From Acidimicrobiaceae bacterium (GTDB lineage: Bacteria > Actinomycetota > Acidimicrobiia > Acidimicrobiales > RAAP-2): a stretch of 64,000 nucleotides of DNA. Each line of letters opens with the position of its first letter. Position 1 is the stretch's first letter. The position numbers and the translations under genes are program-made. This document shows positions 1-6,941 of the stretch, in pieces. Where the stretch lies: the NCBI GenBank assembly GCA_003151235.1, contig PLWZ01000051.1, positions 45,930-109,929 of the forward strand, in the 5' to 3' direction. The notes beneath the pieces were generated by a model. That model saw only the letters and a list, made by a program, of their open reading frames with translations, did not search any database and was not told the DNA's origin.

Positions 1-1053
1 GACCGAGAAGCCGTGGTGGGGTTCAACCCGCTGACGCCTTCGGGTCGCCCACCGGAGTTGGTCGCCGATCAGCTGTTGGCCGTTTTCCACCGGCTGTACG
101 CCGCCCACTGGGGCCCTCGAACCCACGACATCTTGGGCAACGCCTTAGCGACTTTGGCTCAGGTGCCCGACATGACGCTTTGCGCCTTGCCGCTGCTGCT
201 GGCCGATACCGGCTTCCGTCGGCGGATCGTGGGGCAGATCACCGACCCGATTGGCTTGCGCCCGTTCTGGTCGGCCTTCGAAGCCTGGAGCGATGCCGAG
301 CGAACGGCCGCCGTGGCGCCAGTCCAAAACAAGCTCCGACCCTTCCTCGTCAATCCAAAATTGCGGGCAGTACTCGGTCAGGCAAGACCGCGCTTCTCGA
401 TCAACCAACTCTTCACCGACCGCACCATCCTGCTGGTCGATCTCGCCAAAGGGCTTATCGGCCCGGAGGCCGCGTCTTTGCTCGGTTCGCTGATCATGGC
501 CCAGCTCTGGCAGGCCGCCCTCGGCCGCTCTGGCGTGCCGGCCAGTCGACGTCGACCGGTCTTTATCTATGTTGACGAGTTCCAGGACTACCTCAACTTG
601 CCAGTCGATCTGGCCGATGCCCTCGGACAAGCCCGGGGGTTGGGTGTTGGTGTCACGCTGGCCCACCAGCACCTGCAGCAACTCGATCCGGCGATGCGTT
701 CGGCCGTCTTGGCGAATGCCAGAAATCGGGTGTGCTTCCAGTTGGCCACTGAGGACGCCCGGGTTATGGCCAGCGGCAGTCAGCTGGAAGTCGAGGACTT
801 CACCGGACTCGGTGCTTATGAGTGCTACGTCCAGCTGGTCGCGGCCGACAGCGTGCAGCCTTGGTGCAGCGGACGGACGTTGCCGCCACCGAGGACGACC
901 AGCAACGCCCGCTTCATCCGCGCCACCTCCCGGGAGCGCTTCGGCACACCACGCAGCGAAGTGGATGCCGCCATTGCTCGATTGGTTGAGGGTGAGCCGA
1001 GCACCGACGACCTGAGGCCGCGGCGCCGGGGAACTCGTGGAGGGCAGTCATGA
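1..1053 (+). CDS. Conjugative-transfer ATPase, C-terminal part (5' truncated by window)
   Basis: The reading frame is already open at base 1, so this is the C-terminal 350 residues of a longer protein. A hydrophobic strand ending in acidic residues (FIYVDEFQDYL, about residue 188 of the visible part) is a Walker B motif. It is followed by a segment (ARGLGVGVTLAHQHLQQL) of the kind seen in the RecA-like ATPases of type IV secretion and conjugation (TraG/VirD4/TraC-like). The Walker A motif must lie upstream of the window. The gene heads a chain of tightly packed genes of an integrative element and would power DNA or protein transfer at the membrane. Its stop codon overlaps the start of a small downstream ORF. 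The ATPase fold is well supported; which conjugation subunit it is cannot be decided from this part. Confidence 0.75.
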   Translation, partial: DREAVVGFNPLTPSGRPPELVADQLLAVFHRLYAAHWGPRTHDILGNALATLAQVPDMTLCALPLLLADTGFRRRIVGQITDPIGLRPFWSAFEAWSDAERTAAVAPVQNKLRPFLVNPKLRAVLGQARPRFSINQLFTDRTILLVDLAKGLIGPEAASLLGSLIMAQLWQAALGRSGVPASRRRPVFIYVDEFQDYLNLPVDLADALGQARGLGVGVTLAHQHLQQLDPAMRSAVLANARNRVCFQLATEDARVMASGSQLEVEDFTGLGAYECYVQLVAADSVQPWCSGRTLPPPRTTSNARFIRATSRERFGTPRSEVDAAIARLVEGEPSTDDLRPRRRGTRGGQS

Positions 1054-1355
1054 ACTGCCTAGCCGGGTGGCCGTTCGCTGGTCCGGTCGTGTTGGACGGC
1101 TCTACGCATACTGCCTGGTGGTTCGCCGAAACCAGCAACCGAAGGGCGCGGACTGTCTTTCGACTTCTGTTGTCTCCTTTTCCTTCCTCCTGCGGCGAGG
1201 CCAAGAAGGACCGGCTGACCCCTGAGGTTTTGGCGTCCAGGCCCGCCGTTGATGGGGGGTTGCTGTCCGGCCGCGTCGAACACCCGTACACCCCTCCCCC
1301 TGTCTCTTCTACATCTGAGGCGCGGACTGGGTACTGCGAAGGGGGGAGCCGATGA
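1050..1355 (+). CDS. Small hypothetical ORF, translationally coupled on both sides
   Basis: This is a 101-residue frame without a recognisable domain. The case for it is positional: its ATG overlaps the stop of the upstream ATPase gene (ATGA), and its own stop overlaps the ATG of the replication-relaxation gene (ATGA). A GGAGG sits a few bases before its start. Against it, third codon positions are not strongly GC-biased and the protein is low in predicted structure, with Pro/Ser/Thr-rich stretches. It could equally be a 300-base untranslated spacer. Confidence 0.3.
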   Translation: MNCLAGWPFAGPVVLDGSTHTAWWFAETSNRRARTVFRLLLSPFPSSCGEAKKDRLTPEVLASRPAVDGGLLSGRVEHPYTPPPVSSTSEARTGYCEGGSR

Positions 1356-2155
1356 CCGGTCAGCGGGTCGGACCCAACGGGCTGGTGGCGCTCCGCGAAC
1401 GACTGGGGGCCCGGGAGAGAGGGATCGTCGAGCAAGTCGCTCAGCTGCGCCTGATGAGCGCGGCACAGATCGGGTCCCTCCATTTCGCGTCGGAGTCACC
1501 TGAGGGCGAACCGGCGGCCAGCCGGAATCGGCGACGCACGCTGGCGTGGCTCACTGATGAACACCTCTTGATCCGCATCGGTCGGCGAGTCGGTGGCGTC
1601 CGAGCCGGCTCGACGGGTTTCGTCTATGCCTTGGGGCCGGTCGGACAGCGGCTAATCGGGCTCGATGGATCTCGGCGGCGGTTCCGGGAGCCGTCGGCGA
1701 CATTCGCCGACCACACCTTGGCGGTAACCCAACTGGTCGTCGATCTCACCGTGGCCGAGCGGCAGGGGCTCTGTGAAGTCCTCGGGGTCGAGGCCGAACC
1801 CGCCTGCTGGCGAACCGTGACCGGGATGAGCGGACGCCTGACGCTCAGGCCTGACCTTTTCGTGTCGCTCGGGGTCGGTGACTTTGAGCGGCGGTTCTTC
1901 GTCGAGATCGACCGGGGCACCGAACACCTGCCGGCCTTGCTGCGCAAGTGCCGCGCTTATGAGAGCTACTACCGCTCTGGGGTCGAGCAGGCCCGCCATG
2001 GTGTCTTCCCGCGGGTGGCCTGGATCATCCCGGACGAACAGCGCGCCACGCGACTCCGGGAGGCGGTGGCTCGAGACCGGCAGCTGACTCAGGCGCTCTT
2101 CGTCGTTGGCCTGACCAACAGCGCGGTGGCGACTTTGACGGAGACCGATCAATGA
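1352..2155 (+). CDS. Replication-relaxation family protein
   Basis: A 267-residue protein whose N-terminal third is a winged-helix-like segment (LRLMSAAQIGSLHF, then RRTLAWLTDEHLL). A central part (FVYALGPVGQRLIG ... DHTLAVTQLVVDL) and the C-terminal alpha/beta part match the layout of the actinobacterial Replic_Relax family, found on plasmids and integrative conjugative elements. Known members are thought to bind DNA and help initiate or relax plasmid replication or transfer; the mechanism is not well established. The ATG is preceded by a GGGGGAG Shine-Dalgarno-like run. The gene overlaps its downstream neighbour by four bases (ATGA), so it is in one operon with the methyltransferase. Confidence 0.7.
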   Translation: MTGQRVGPNGLVALRERLGARERGIVEQVAQLRLMSAAQIGSLHFASESPEGEPAASRNRRRTLAWLTDEHLLIRIGRRVGGVRAGSTGFVYALGPVGQRLIGLDGSRRRFREPSATFADHTLAVTQLVVDLTVAERQGLCEVLGVEAEPACWRTVTGMSGRLTLRPDLFVSLGVGDFERRFFVEIDRGTEHLPALLRKCRAYESYYRSGVEQARHGVFPRVAWIIPDEQRATRLREAVARDRQLTQALFVVGLTNSAVATLTETDQ

Positions 2156-3174
2156 ACCGGTCACTGCCGCGCAATTTCTTGTTGGTGGGCGACGTGAGGA
2201 CCGAGCTGCCGAAGCTACCGGCCGCCTCAGTTGACACCTGCATCACGTCGCCGCCGTACTTCTGGCTGCGCAACTACGAAGTCGCCGATCAGATCGGCGT
2301 CGAGGGCCAAGTGAACCTGTGGGTCGAGGAACTTCGCCTGGTGCTGCGTGGCGTGGCCCGAGTGCTGAAGCCCCAAGGCTCGGTCTGGCTGAACGTGGCC
2401 GACAGTTACTCGCGTCACCCGCGTTACGGAGCGCCAGCCAAGAGCCTGCTACTGGGTCCCGAACGCTTAGCGGTGGCGCTGGCCGCCGACGGTTGGATTG
2501 TGCGCAACCGGATCGCCTGGACCAAGCCCAACCCGATGCCCAACAGCGTGACTGACCGGCTGAACGCCACCTGGGAGTTCATGTACTTCTTGACCCGCTC
2601 GCCGCGCTACTACTTCGATCTCGACGCAATTCGAGTGCCACACCGCACGGCACAGCGCTCCGACGCTCGTGCCGATATCGAGGAGTCCCCCGCTCCGATC
2701 CGACCGAGTTGGGCGGGACCGCTGGCCGGCAGTCAGGGCGGGCTGCACCGCCTGAAGCGCAGCGGCATTCCGGGCCATCCCCGGGGCAAGAATCCTGGCG
2801 ACCACTGGTCGCTGGCCACGGCGAGTTTCCGGGGAGCGCACTTCGCCACGTTCCCGCCACGCCTGGTCGAACGTCCTCTGTTGGCCACGTGTCCGGAGCG
2901 CGTCTGCCAACGCTGCGGCCGGGCTTGGGAGCGGAACCGGGGATTGGTCGGTGACGAGGTCACCTGGCGTTCAGCCTGTCGCTGCGGCGCCGGGTGGGAA
3001 CCGGGAGTTGTGCTTGATCCGTTCTTTGGGGCCGGCACTGTCGGCCTGGTGGCCGAAGCCCAGGGACGGCAGTGGTGCGGCATCGAGCTGAACCCTCAGT
3101 TCGCAGCGATGGCCCACCAGCGCCTGGACGCTGCCCGCCTGGACCGAGAGAGAGGCGAGCGACGTGCTGCCTAA
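2152..3174 (+). CDS. Site-specific DNA methyltransferase (beta-class N4-cytosine/N6-adenine type)
   Basis: A 340-residue S-adenosylmethionine-dependent methyltransferase. The catalytic motif TSPPY is near the N terminus (about residues 32-36), and the SAM-binding motif DPFFGAGTVG is near the C terminus (about 289). This motif order defines the beta class of amino-methyltransferases. Four cysteines in two CxxC-like pairs between about residues 248 and 282 (CPERVCQRC ... CRC) probably form a zinc ribbon inserted before the SAM motif. No restriction endonuclease gene is adjacent, so it looks like an orphan enzyme carried by the element. It may protect the element's DNA from host restriction or mark it epigenetically. 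Its start overlaps the previous gene by four bases. The recognition sequence cannot be read from the protein. Confidence 0.85.
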   Translation: MNRSLPRNFLLVGDVRTELPKLPAASVDTCITSPPYFWLRNYEVADQIGVEGQVNLWVEELRLVLRGVARVLKPQGSVWLNVADSYSRHPRYGAPAKSLLLGPERLAVALAADGWIVRNRIAWTKPNPMPNSVTDRLNATWEFMYFLTRSPRYYFDLDAIRVPHRTAQRSDARADIEESPAPIRPSWAGPLAGSQGGLHRLKRSGIPGHPRGKNPGDHWSLATASFRGAHFATFPPRLVERPLLATCPERVCQRCGRAWERNRGLVGDEVTWRSACRCGAGWEPGVVLDPFFGAGTVGLVAEAQGRQWCGIELNPQFAAMAHQRLDAARLDRERGERRAA

Positions 3175-3265
3175 CCGACCTGCGGCTTCATGAGGAGTTC
3201 CATCCGGGGATCGCCCTGGAACCGCTGCCACTCACGCCAATGCATAAGGAAAGGAGGTACCGACC

Positions 3266-3868
3266 ATGAGCGAAAATCAAGAAACACAAGGGTCTGAGGA
3301 CGAGAACCCCGAGACCGAGGCGAGGCCACGGCCGGTGCCTCGCATCTACGTCGCCTCACTGAGCGACTACAACGACGGTCGTCTGATCGGCCGATGGGTC
3401 GACGCCGCCGTCGAACCCGAGGAACTCGGCCGGCAAGTCGAGGAGATGCTGGCCGCCTCGCCCACGCCTGGGGCCGAGGAGTGGGCCATCCACGACTACG
3501 AAGGCTTCGGGCCACTACCGCTCAGTGAATACGAACGACTGGCGGTCGTCAGCCGGATCGCCTGCGGCATTGCCGAGCACGGCGAAGCCTTTGCCCACTG
3601 GGCAGCGCTGGTTGGTACAACCGATCCCGACGACCTGGATCGATTCGAGGACACCTATCTCGGCTGCTTCGAAAGTCTCGAACGCTATGCCGAGGATCTG
3701 CTCGACGACCTCGGCTACCTCGACGCCGTGGACAAGGCAGTGCCAGAAGGGATTCAGCCCTACGTCAAGGTCGACATCGCCGGGTTCGCCCGTGACTTGG
3801 AGCTGTCAGGCGAGCTCACCACCAGCGGCGGGAGCGAAGGCGTCTACGTCTTCGACATGGCCCGATGA
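3266..3868 (+). CDS. ardA: ArdA-like antirestriction protein
   Basis: A 200-residue, strongly acidic protein opening with PRIYVASLSDYNDGRLIGRW after a charged leader. This is the typical beginning of ArdA antirestriction proteins, followed by the EEWAIHDYEGFG segment seen in the family. ArdA is a DNA mimic: its acidic surface binds type I restriction-modification enzymes and inhibits cleavage of incoming DNA. This fits its location on a mobile element, just behind an orphan methyltransferase. The ATG is preceded by a near-perfect Shine-Dalgarno sequence (AAAGGAGGT, seven bases upstream), the best in the region, which implies high translation soon after transfer. Confidence 0.85.
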   Translation: MSENQETQGSEDENPETEARPRPVPRIYVASLSDYNDGRLIGRWVDAAVEPEELGRQVEEMLAASPTPGAEEWAIHDYEGFGPLPLSEYERLAVVSRIACGIAEHGEAFAHWAALVGTTDPDDLDRFEDTYLGCFESLERYAEDLLDDLGYLDAVDKAVPEGIQPYVKVDIAGFARDLELSGELTTSGGSEGVYVFDMAR

Positions 3869-3922
3869 CCCCGGCACGCGTTGTGGAATGGGCAACGAAG
3901 TGCTGTTTTTGGGCAAACTTCC

Positions 3923-3931
3923 TGGTAAAAT
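3923..3931 (+). promoter_or_regulatory. Candidate extended -10 promoter of the XRE regulator
   Basis: TGGTAAAAT fits an extended -10 element (TGnTAnnnT) in a locally AT-rich stretch. It lies about 10 bases before an AAGGAG ribosome-binding site and about 27 before the ATG at 3958. No convincing -35 box is visible at the usual spacing. Confidence 0.35.
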
Positions 3932-3957
3932 GGGTATCCAAAGGAGCAAAACCCCTA

Positions 3958-4320
3958 ATGAACCCCGAACGGGCCCAACGGCTCGGCGAATTTCTGCGTG
4001 CTCGGCGAATCGAGCTGGATCTGTCCGCACGTCAGGTGGCACGGACGGTGGACGTCCGAGACTCGACCATCATGCGGCTCGAGCGCGGTGCCTACGCCGC
4101 GCCGGCCGCCGACAAGTTGGCCCGCATCGCCGGAGCCCTGGAGCTCGATTTGGCCGACGTGTTTGCTCTCGCTGGCTACGTCGTGCCGAAGTCTCTGCCC
4201 GCTCTGCCGCACTACCTGAAGGTGCGCTATCCCGAACTGGCCGACGACGCCATCGGCGAACTGCATGAGCACCTGAACCGGCTGATCGGTACGGATTCCG
4301 CGGAGGTGGCAACGTCGTGA
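3958..4320 (+). CDS. XRE-family helix-turn-helix regulator
   Basis: A 120-residue protein with an N-terminal HTH_3/Cro-C1-type domain (RLGEFLRARRIELDLSARQV, then a second helix DVRDSTIMRLERG). The remainder resembles the C-terminal part of small actinobacterial phage or element regulators. The ATG at 3958 was chosen because it has AAGGAG about ten bases upstream and begins right at the HTH domain. An in-frame ATG at 3865 that overlaps the ardA stop would add 31 unconvincing residues. It probably controls genes of the element, including the divergent integrase/4344-4712 promoter region, but this is inferred from position only. Confidence 0.8.
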   Translation: MNPERAQRLGEFLRARRIELDLSARQVARTVDVRDSTIMRLERGAYAAPAADKLARIAGALELDLADVFALAGYVVPKSLPALPHYLKVRYPELADDAIGELHEHLNRLIGTDSAEVATS

Positions 4321-4343
4321 GATCATCCCGCCCGAGCCGAAGG

Positions 4344-4712
4344 TCATTCGGTCGGGACGGTAGTCACCAAGCGTTCGTGCACCTCAATCAGGAACTGCGT
4401 CGCTGTCATCACTTCGTTGCTCAGCAGCGCGGAGTCCAGCCCCAAGACGTTGCAAACCAAGGTGTGAACGTCGCGGTCACTGGACAAGCCGATGGCCATC
4501 ACGTCATGCGCTTCGCGGGCGAGCTCCGTTGCTCGGGGCTGGTCGAGCGCCCCAACGTGGGCGTCGAGCAGCGCCAACCAGTCGGTGCCCCAGCGGTAGC
4601 CATCAGACAACCACGACGACAGACTGGCCAACTCCGGAAAGGCTTTGCGGAAACGCTGGCCGATCACCACTGGACTCACCTGGAGCTGCGATTTACTTTG
4701 GATCTTTTGCAT
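4344..4712 (-). CDS. Hypothetical protein, possibly CdiI-type immunity-like
   Basis: A 122-residue protein encoded against the direction of the rest of the element. It begins downstream of the AT-rich region shared with the integrase promoter. The middle part (FPELASLSSWLSDGYRWGTDW, followed by a helix-rich DQPRATELAREAHDVMA segment) loosely resembles small helical immunity proteins of the CdiI_2 kind, but no motif is decisive and no toxin gene lies beside it. The start codon lies close to a perfect 12-base palindrome. It may be a cargo or regulatory gene of the element. Function is unknown. Confidence 0.55.
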   Translation of the reverse strand: MQKIQSKSQLQVSPVVIGQRFRKAFPELASLSSWLSDGYRWGTDWLALLDAHVGALDQPRATELAREAHDVMAIGLSSDRDVHTLVCNVLGLDSALLSNEVMTATQFLIEVHERLVTTVPTE

Positions 4713-4732
4713 ATATCTCTCGGCTCTATTTT

Positions 4733-4744
4733 ACAACATGTTGT
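4733..4744. promoter_or_regulatory. Perfect 12-bp palindrome, candidate operator
   Basis: ACAACATGTTGT reads the same on both strands. It sits about 20 bases upstream of the minus-strand gene and 24 bases before the -35 box proposed for the integrase. A TAAAAT hexamer on the minus strand abuts it. Such a position suits a repressor site controlling both divergent genes; the XRE protein encoded nearby is the obvious candidate ligand. Confidence 0.4.
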
Positions 4745-4767
4745 CAATATCTGGGCTTACTTGTTTG

Positions 4768-4796
4768 TTGACATAAACCTATTGCAGCGCGACAAT
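4768..4796 (+). promoter_or_regulatory. Candidate sigma-70 promoter of the integrase gene
   Basis: A consensus -35 hexamer TTGACA (4768-4773) is followed after exactly 17 bases by GACAAT (4791-4796), which matches four of six -10 positions. The ATG of the integrase follows 26 bases later, with GAGGA as ribosome-binding site. Confidence 0.5.
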
Positions 4797-4822
4797 CCGT
4801 CTGAATATACGAGGAATGCATC

Positions 4823-6547
4823 ATGACCAAACCAAAGCGACTGCTGGCAACCAGGTCGGAAGAAGCACATGCCGATCCCGAGCCGGTCGGAGTCGAACCG
4901 GAGCGCAAGCGGGCAGTCATCTACCTGCGGGTGAGCACGCCGTCGCAGGTGAAGACCGACTACAACCCCGAAGGCATCTCGCTTCCGGCTCAGCGCGACG
5001 CCTGCGAGCTGAAAGCCGCGGCGCTGGAGACCGACATCGTCCAAGAGTTCGTCGAACCGGGGCGGAGCGCCACCAGCATCGACAAGCGGCCGGTCTTTCA
5101 GGAGATGTTGGCCTGGATCAAAGGCCAAAAGAACATCGACTTCGTGATTTGTTATCAGTTCAGCCGGATGTTCCGTGATTCGGTCGATGCCGGCATCACG
5201 AAGCGGGATCTCGCGAAGTTCGGGACCCGGGTCGTCTCGACGGCCATGGACCTCGGCGAGGGTCCCGAAAGCGCCATGGTGGAGTCAATCCTGCACGCCG
5301 TCGACGAATACCGCTCCAAGGCCGATGGCGCTGACATCGCCTACAAGATGGGGGCCAAGGCCCGCAACGGCGGGACCCTCGGTCGTGCCCCGCTCGGCTA
5401 CACCAATGCCCGAGACCTCTCCGAAGGCCGCAATATCGGCATCGTCAAGTTCGACGAGGAGCGAGCGCCACTGGTGAGGACGGCGTTCGAGCTGTTCGCC
5501 ACCGGCGACTACAGCATCGACACTTTGGTTGAGGAACTCACCGGGCGAGGACTACGCACACGGCCGGGACGCTTCGCCGCCGGACCGATCTCCGCCTCCA
5601 AGCTGGCTGTCTTGCTCCGTGATCCGTACTACGTCGGCTTCGTGACCTACAAGGGTGAGCTCATCTCCGGACGTCACGATCGGCTCATCACCGACGAGCT
5701 GTTCGACCGAGTTCAGACGATCCTGGACGAACGAGGAATGAGAGGGACCCGTCAGCGACGGCACTATCACTATCTGAAGGGAATCCTCTGGTGCGGTCAG
5801 TGCCACGACGAAGGCGTCGAATCCCGCATGATCATGCAATGGGCCAATGGCCACGGTGGGAGGTACCTGTACTTCTTCTGTCGCCGCAAGCAACAACACC
5901 GTTGCGGCGCTCGCTACATCGCCGCCGAGGCGATCGAGTCAGCCGTTGTCGACTACTACGCGACGATTCGCTTTCCCGGCGAGCAGGCCGCACGGATTCG
6001 CAAGCTCATGCACGAGACGCTCGAGGAGGTCGAGCGCTCACACAAGCTCCGCCACGAGCAGTTGACGGCCGAGCTCTTGCGACTCGACCGTCAGGAAGAG
6101 AACCTGCTGGACCTGGTGGCCGACGGCGAGGAATCCTCCGTCAAAGTGAAGGAACGACTTGGCGTCATCAAACGCCGGCGAAGCGCTCTCACTGCCCAGC
6201 TCGACGAGACTGGCGAGCGCCTGGCCTTCGGTGCGCAGCTCCTGGAAGACGCCTTGGCGCTTCTAGAGGATGCCCAAGGCATGTACGAACGGATGGGACC
6301 TGAGCAACGCAGGCTGATGAATCAGGCGTTGTTCGAGAAGCTGTACATCGACGAATCCGTTGCCGATGCGCTCTTCAACCCTCCGTTCGACGAACTGCTC
6401 GAAGTCCGGGATGCCATGGTTGCGGTACCCACTCCGGCAACGGTGCACCGGAGTGGGTCCCTGGCCGACATCGTCTTGGGCCAGGGTTCTAATAAGGGGG
6501 TCATGGTGGGCGCTGAGGGACTCGAACCCCCGACCTGCTGGTTGTAA
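4823..6547 (+). CDS. Large serine recombinase (integrase of the element)
   Basis: A 574-residue large serine recombinase. The N-terminal resolvase domain has the catalytic serine in YLRVSTPSQ (Ser about 38), with FVICYQFSRMFRD downstream. A recombinase domain follows (around GTLGRAPLGYTNA, residues 185-200). Then comes a zinc-ribbon region with paired cysteines (CGQCHDEG ... FFCRRKQQHRC, about 315-360). The C-terminal third is coiled-coil-rich (about 395-490). It should catalyse site-specific integration and excision of the element without host factors other than a directionality protein, which is not visible here. The last 14 or so codons (GAEGLEPPTCWL then stop) are read from the antisense of the tRNA-Val gene. 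The gene thus touches the attachment site and its C terminus was probably created or altered by integration. Confidence 0.92.
   Translation: MTKPKRLLATRSEEAHADPEPVGVEPERKRAVIYLRVSTPSQVKTDYNPEGISLPAQRDACELKAAALETDIVQEFVEPGRSATSIDKRPVFQEMLAWIKGQKNIDFVICYQFSRMFRDSVDAGITKRDLAKFGTRVVSTAMDLGEGPESAMVESILHAVDEYRSKADGADIAYKMGAKARNGGTLGRAPLGYTNARDLSEGRNIGIVKFDEERAPLVRTAFELFATGDYSIDTLVEELTGRGLRTRPGRFAAGPISASKLAVLLRDPYYVGFVTYKGELISGRHDRLITDELFDRVQTILDERGMRGTRQRRHYHYLKGILWCGQCHDEGVESRMIMQWANGHGGRYLYFFCRRKQQHRCGARYIAAEAIESAVVDYYATIRFPGEQAARIRKLMHETLEEVERSHKLRHEQLTAELLRLDRQEENLLDLVADGEESSVKVKERLGVIKRRRSALTAQLDETGERLAFGAQLLEDALALLEDAQGMYERMGPEQRRLMNQALFEKLYIDESVADALFNPPFDELLEVRDAMVAVPTPATVHRSGSLADIVLGQGSNKGVMVGAEGLEPPTCWL
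6504..6547. other. Predicted attachment-site junction of the integrated element
   Basis: The element's integrase gene overlaps the 3' half of the tRNA-Val gene here, and the tRNA's 3' end faces the element. This is the usual arrangement when an element integrates into the 3' end of a tRNA gene and rebuilds it. The recombination core should therefore be in this interval. The partner site would lie beyond the left edge of the window and is not seen. Confidence 0.45.
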
Positions 6548-6580
6548 GCCAGCTGCTCTAACCAGCTGAGCTAAACGCCC
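6504..6580 (-). tRNA. tRNA-Val (anticodon UAC)
   Basis: On the minus strand a full cloverleaf can be folded. The seven-base acceptor stem (GGGCGTT with AGCGCCC) has one G-T pair, the D arm is GCTC/GAGC, and the anticodon stem is GCTGG/CCAGC with loop CTTACAA. The T arm is GGGGG/CCCTC with loop TTCGAGT, and an encoded ACCA forms the 3' end. The anticodon TAC reads GUA valine codons. The gene is intact although the integrase reading frame runs through its 3' half on the other strand. Confidence 0.93.
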
Positions 6581-6581
6581 C

Positions 6582-6941
6582 AATTTTCTCTGGTCTAGCT
6601 GGTCTTTCTCTTCCACTGTCCCGGCGGAGTCTCTGTGCAGTGCTGCGACACCTGCCGGGTTCCTTTGGTGATGATGCCGCGGGGGCGAGATCACCGCGCG
6701 TCATGGCGGGACCTAACAAGGAGGACCTAACAGTAGGCCTAACCAGAGTGAAGGTTACAACCGACCGTCCCGATGTTGCTGCCATCACATCGAGGCGTTG
6801 AGCCAGCGAATGCCGGACCAATCCTGGTGCTCGTCCCGCGACGGCATGGTGCAGCCACGTGGTTGATACACCGGTTGACCACCTTGGCAACCCTCCCTCG
6901 ACCGGCAACACTGAGGTCAAAGCTAAGGTGAGGAGGGCATC
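6582..6941. other. Intergenic region with three short direct repeats
   Basis: No credible gene is seen in these 360 bases. Three copies of a GGaCCTAAC-type motif (6709-6717, 6723-6731, 6736-6743) occur 14 and 13 bases apart, upstream of the permease gene. They could be operator sites, or debris of the neighbouring integration event. Confidence 0.35.

Noticed and set aside
3865..3957. Upstream ATG extension of the XRE regulator overlapping ardA
   Set aside because: The extra residues do not belong to the HTH fold, and the later ATG has a better ribosome-binding site.
3958..4712. Toxin-antitoxin pair made of the XRE regulator and the small minus-strand gene
   Set aside because: The two genes are convergent rather than in one operon, and neither encodes a recognisable toxin.
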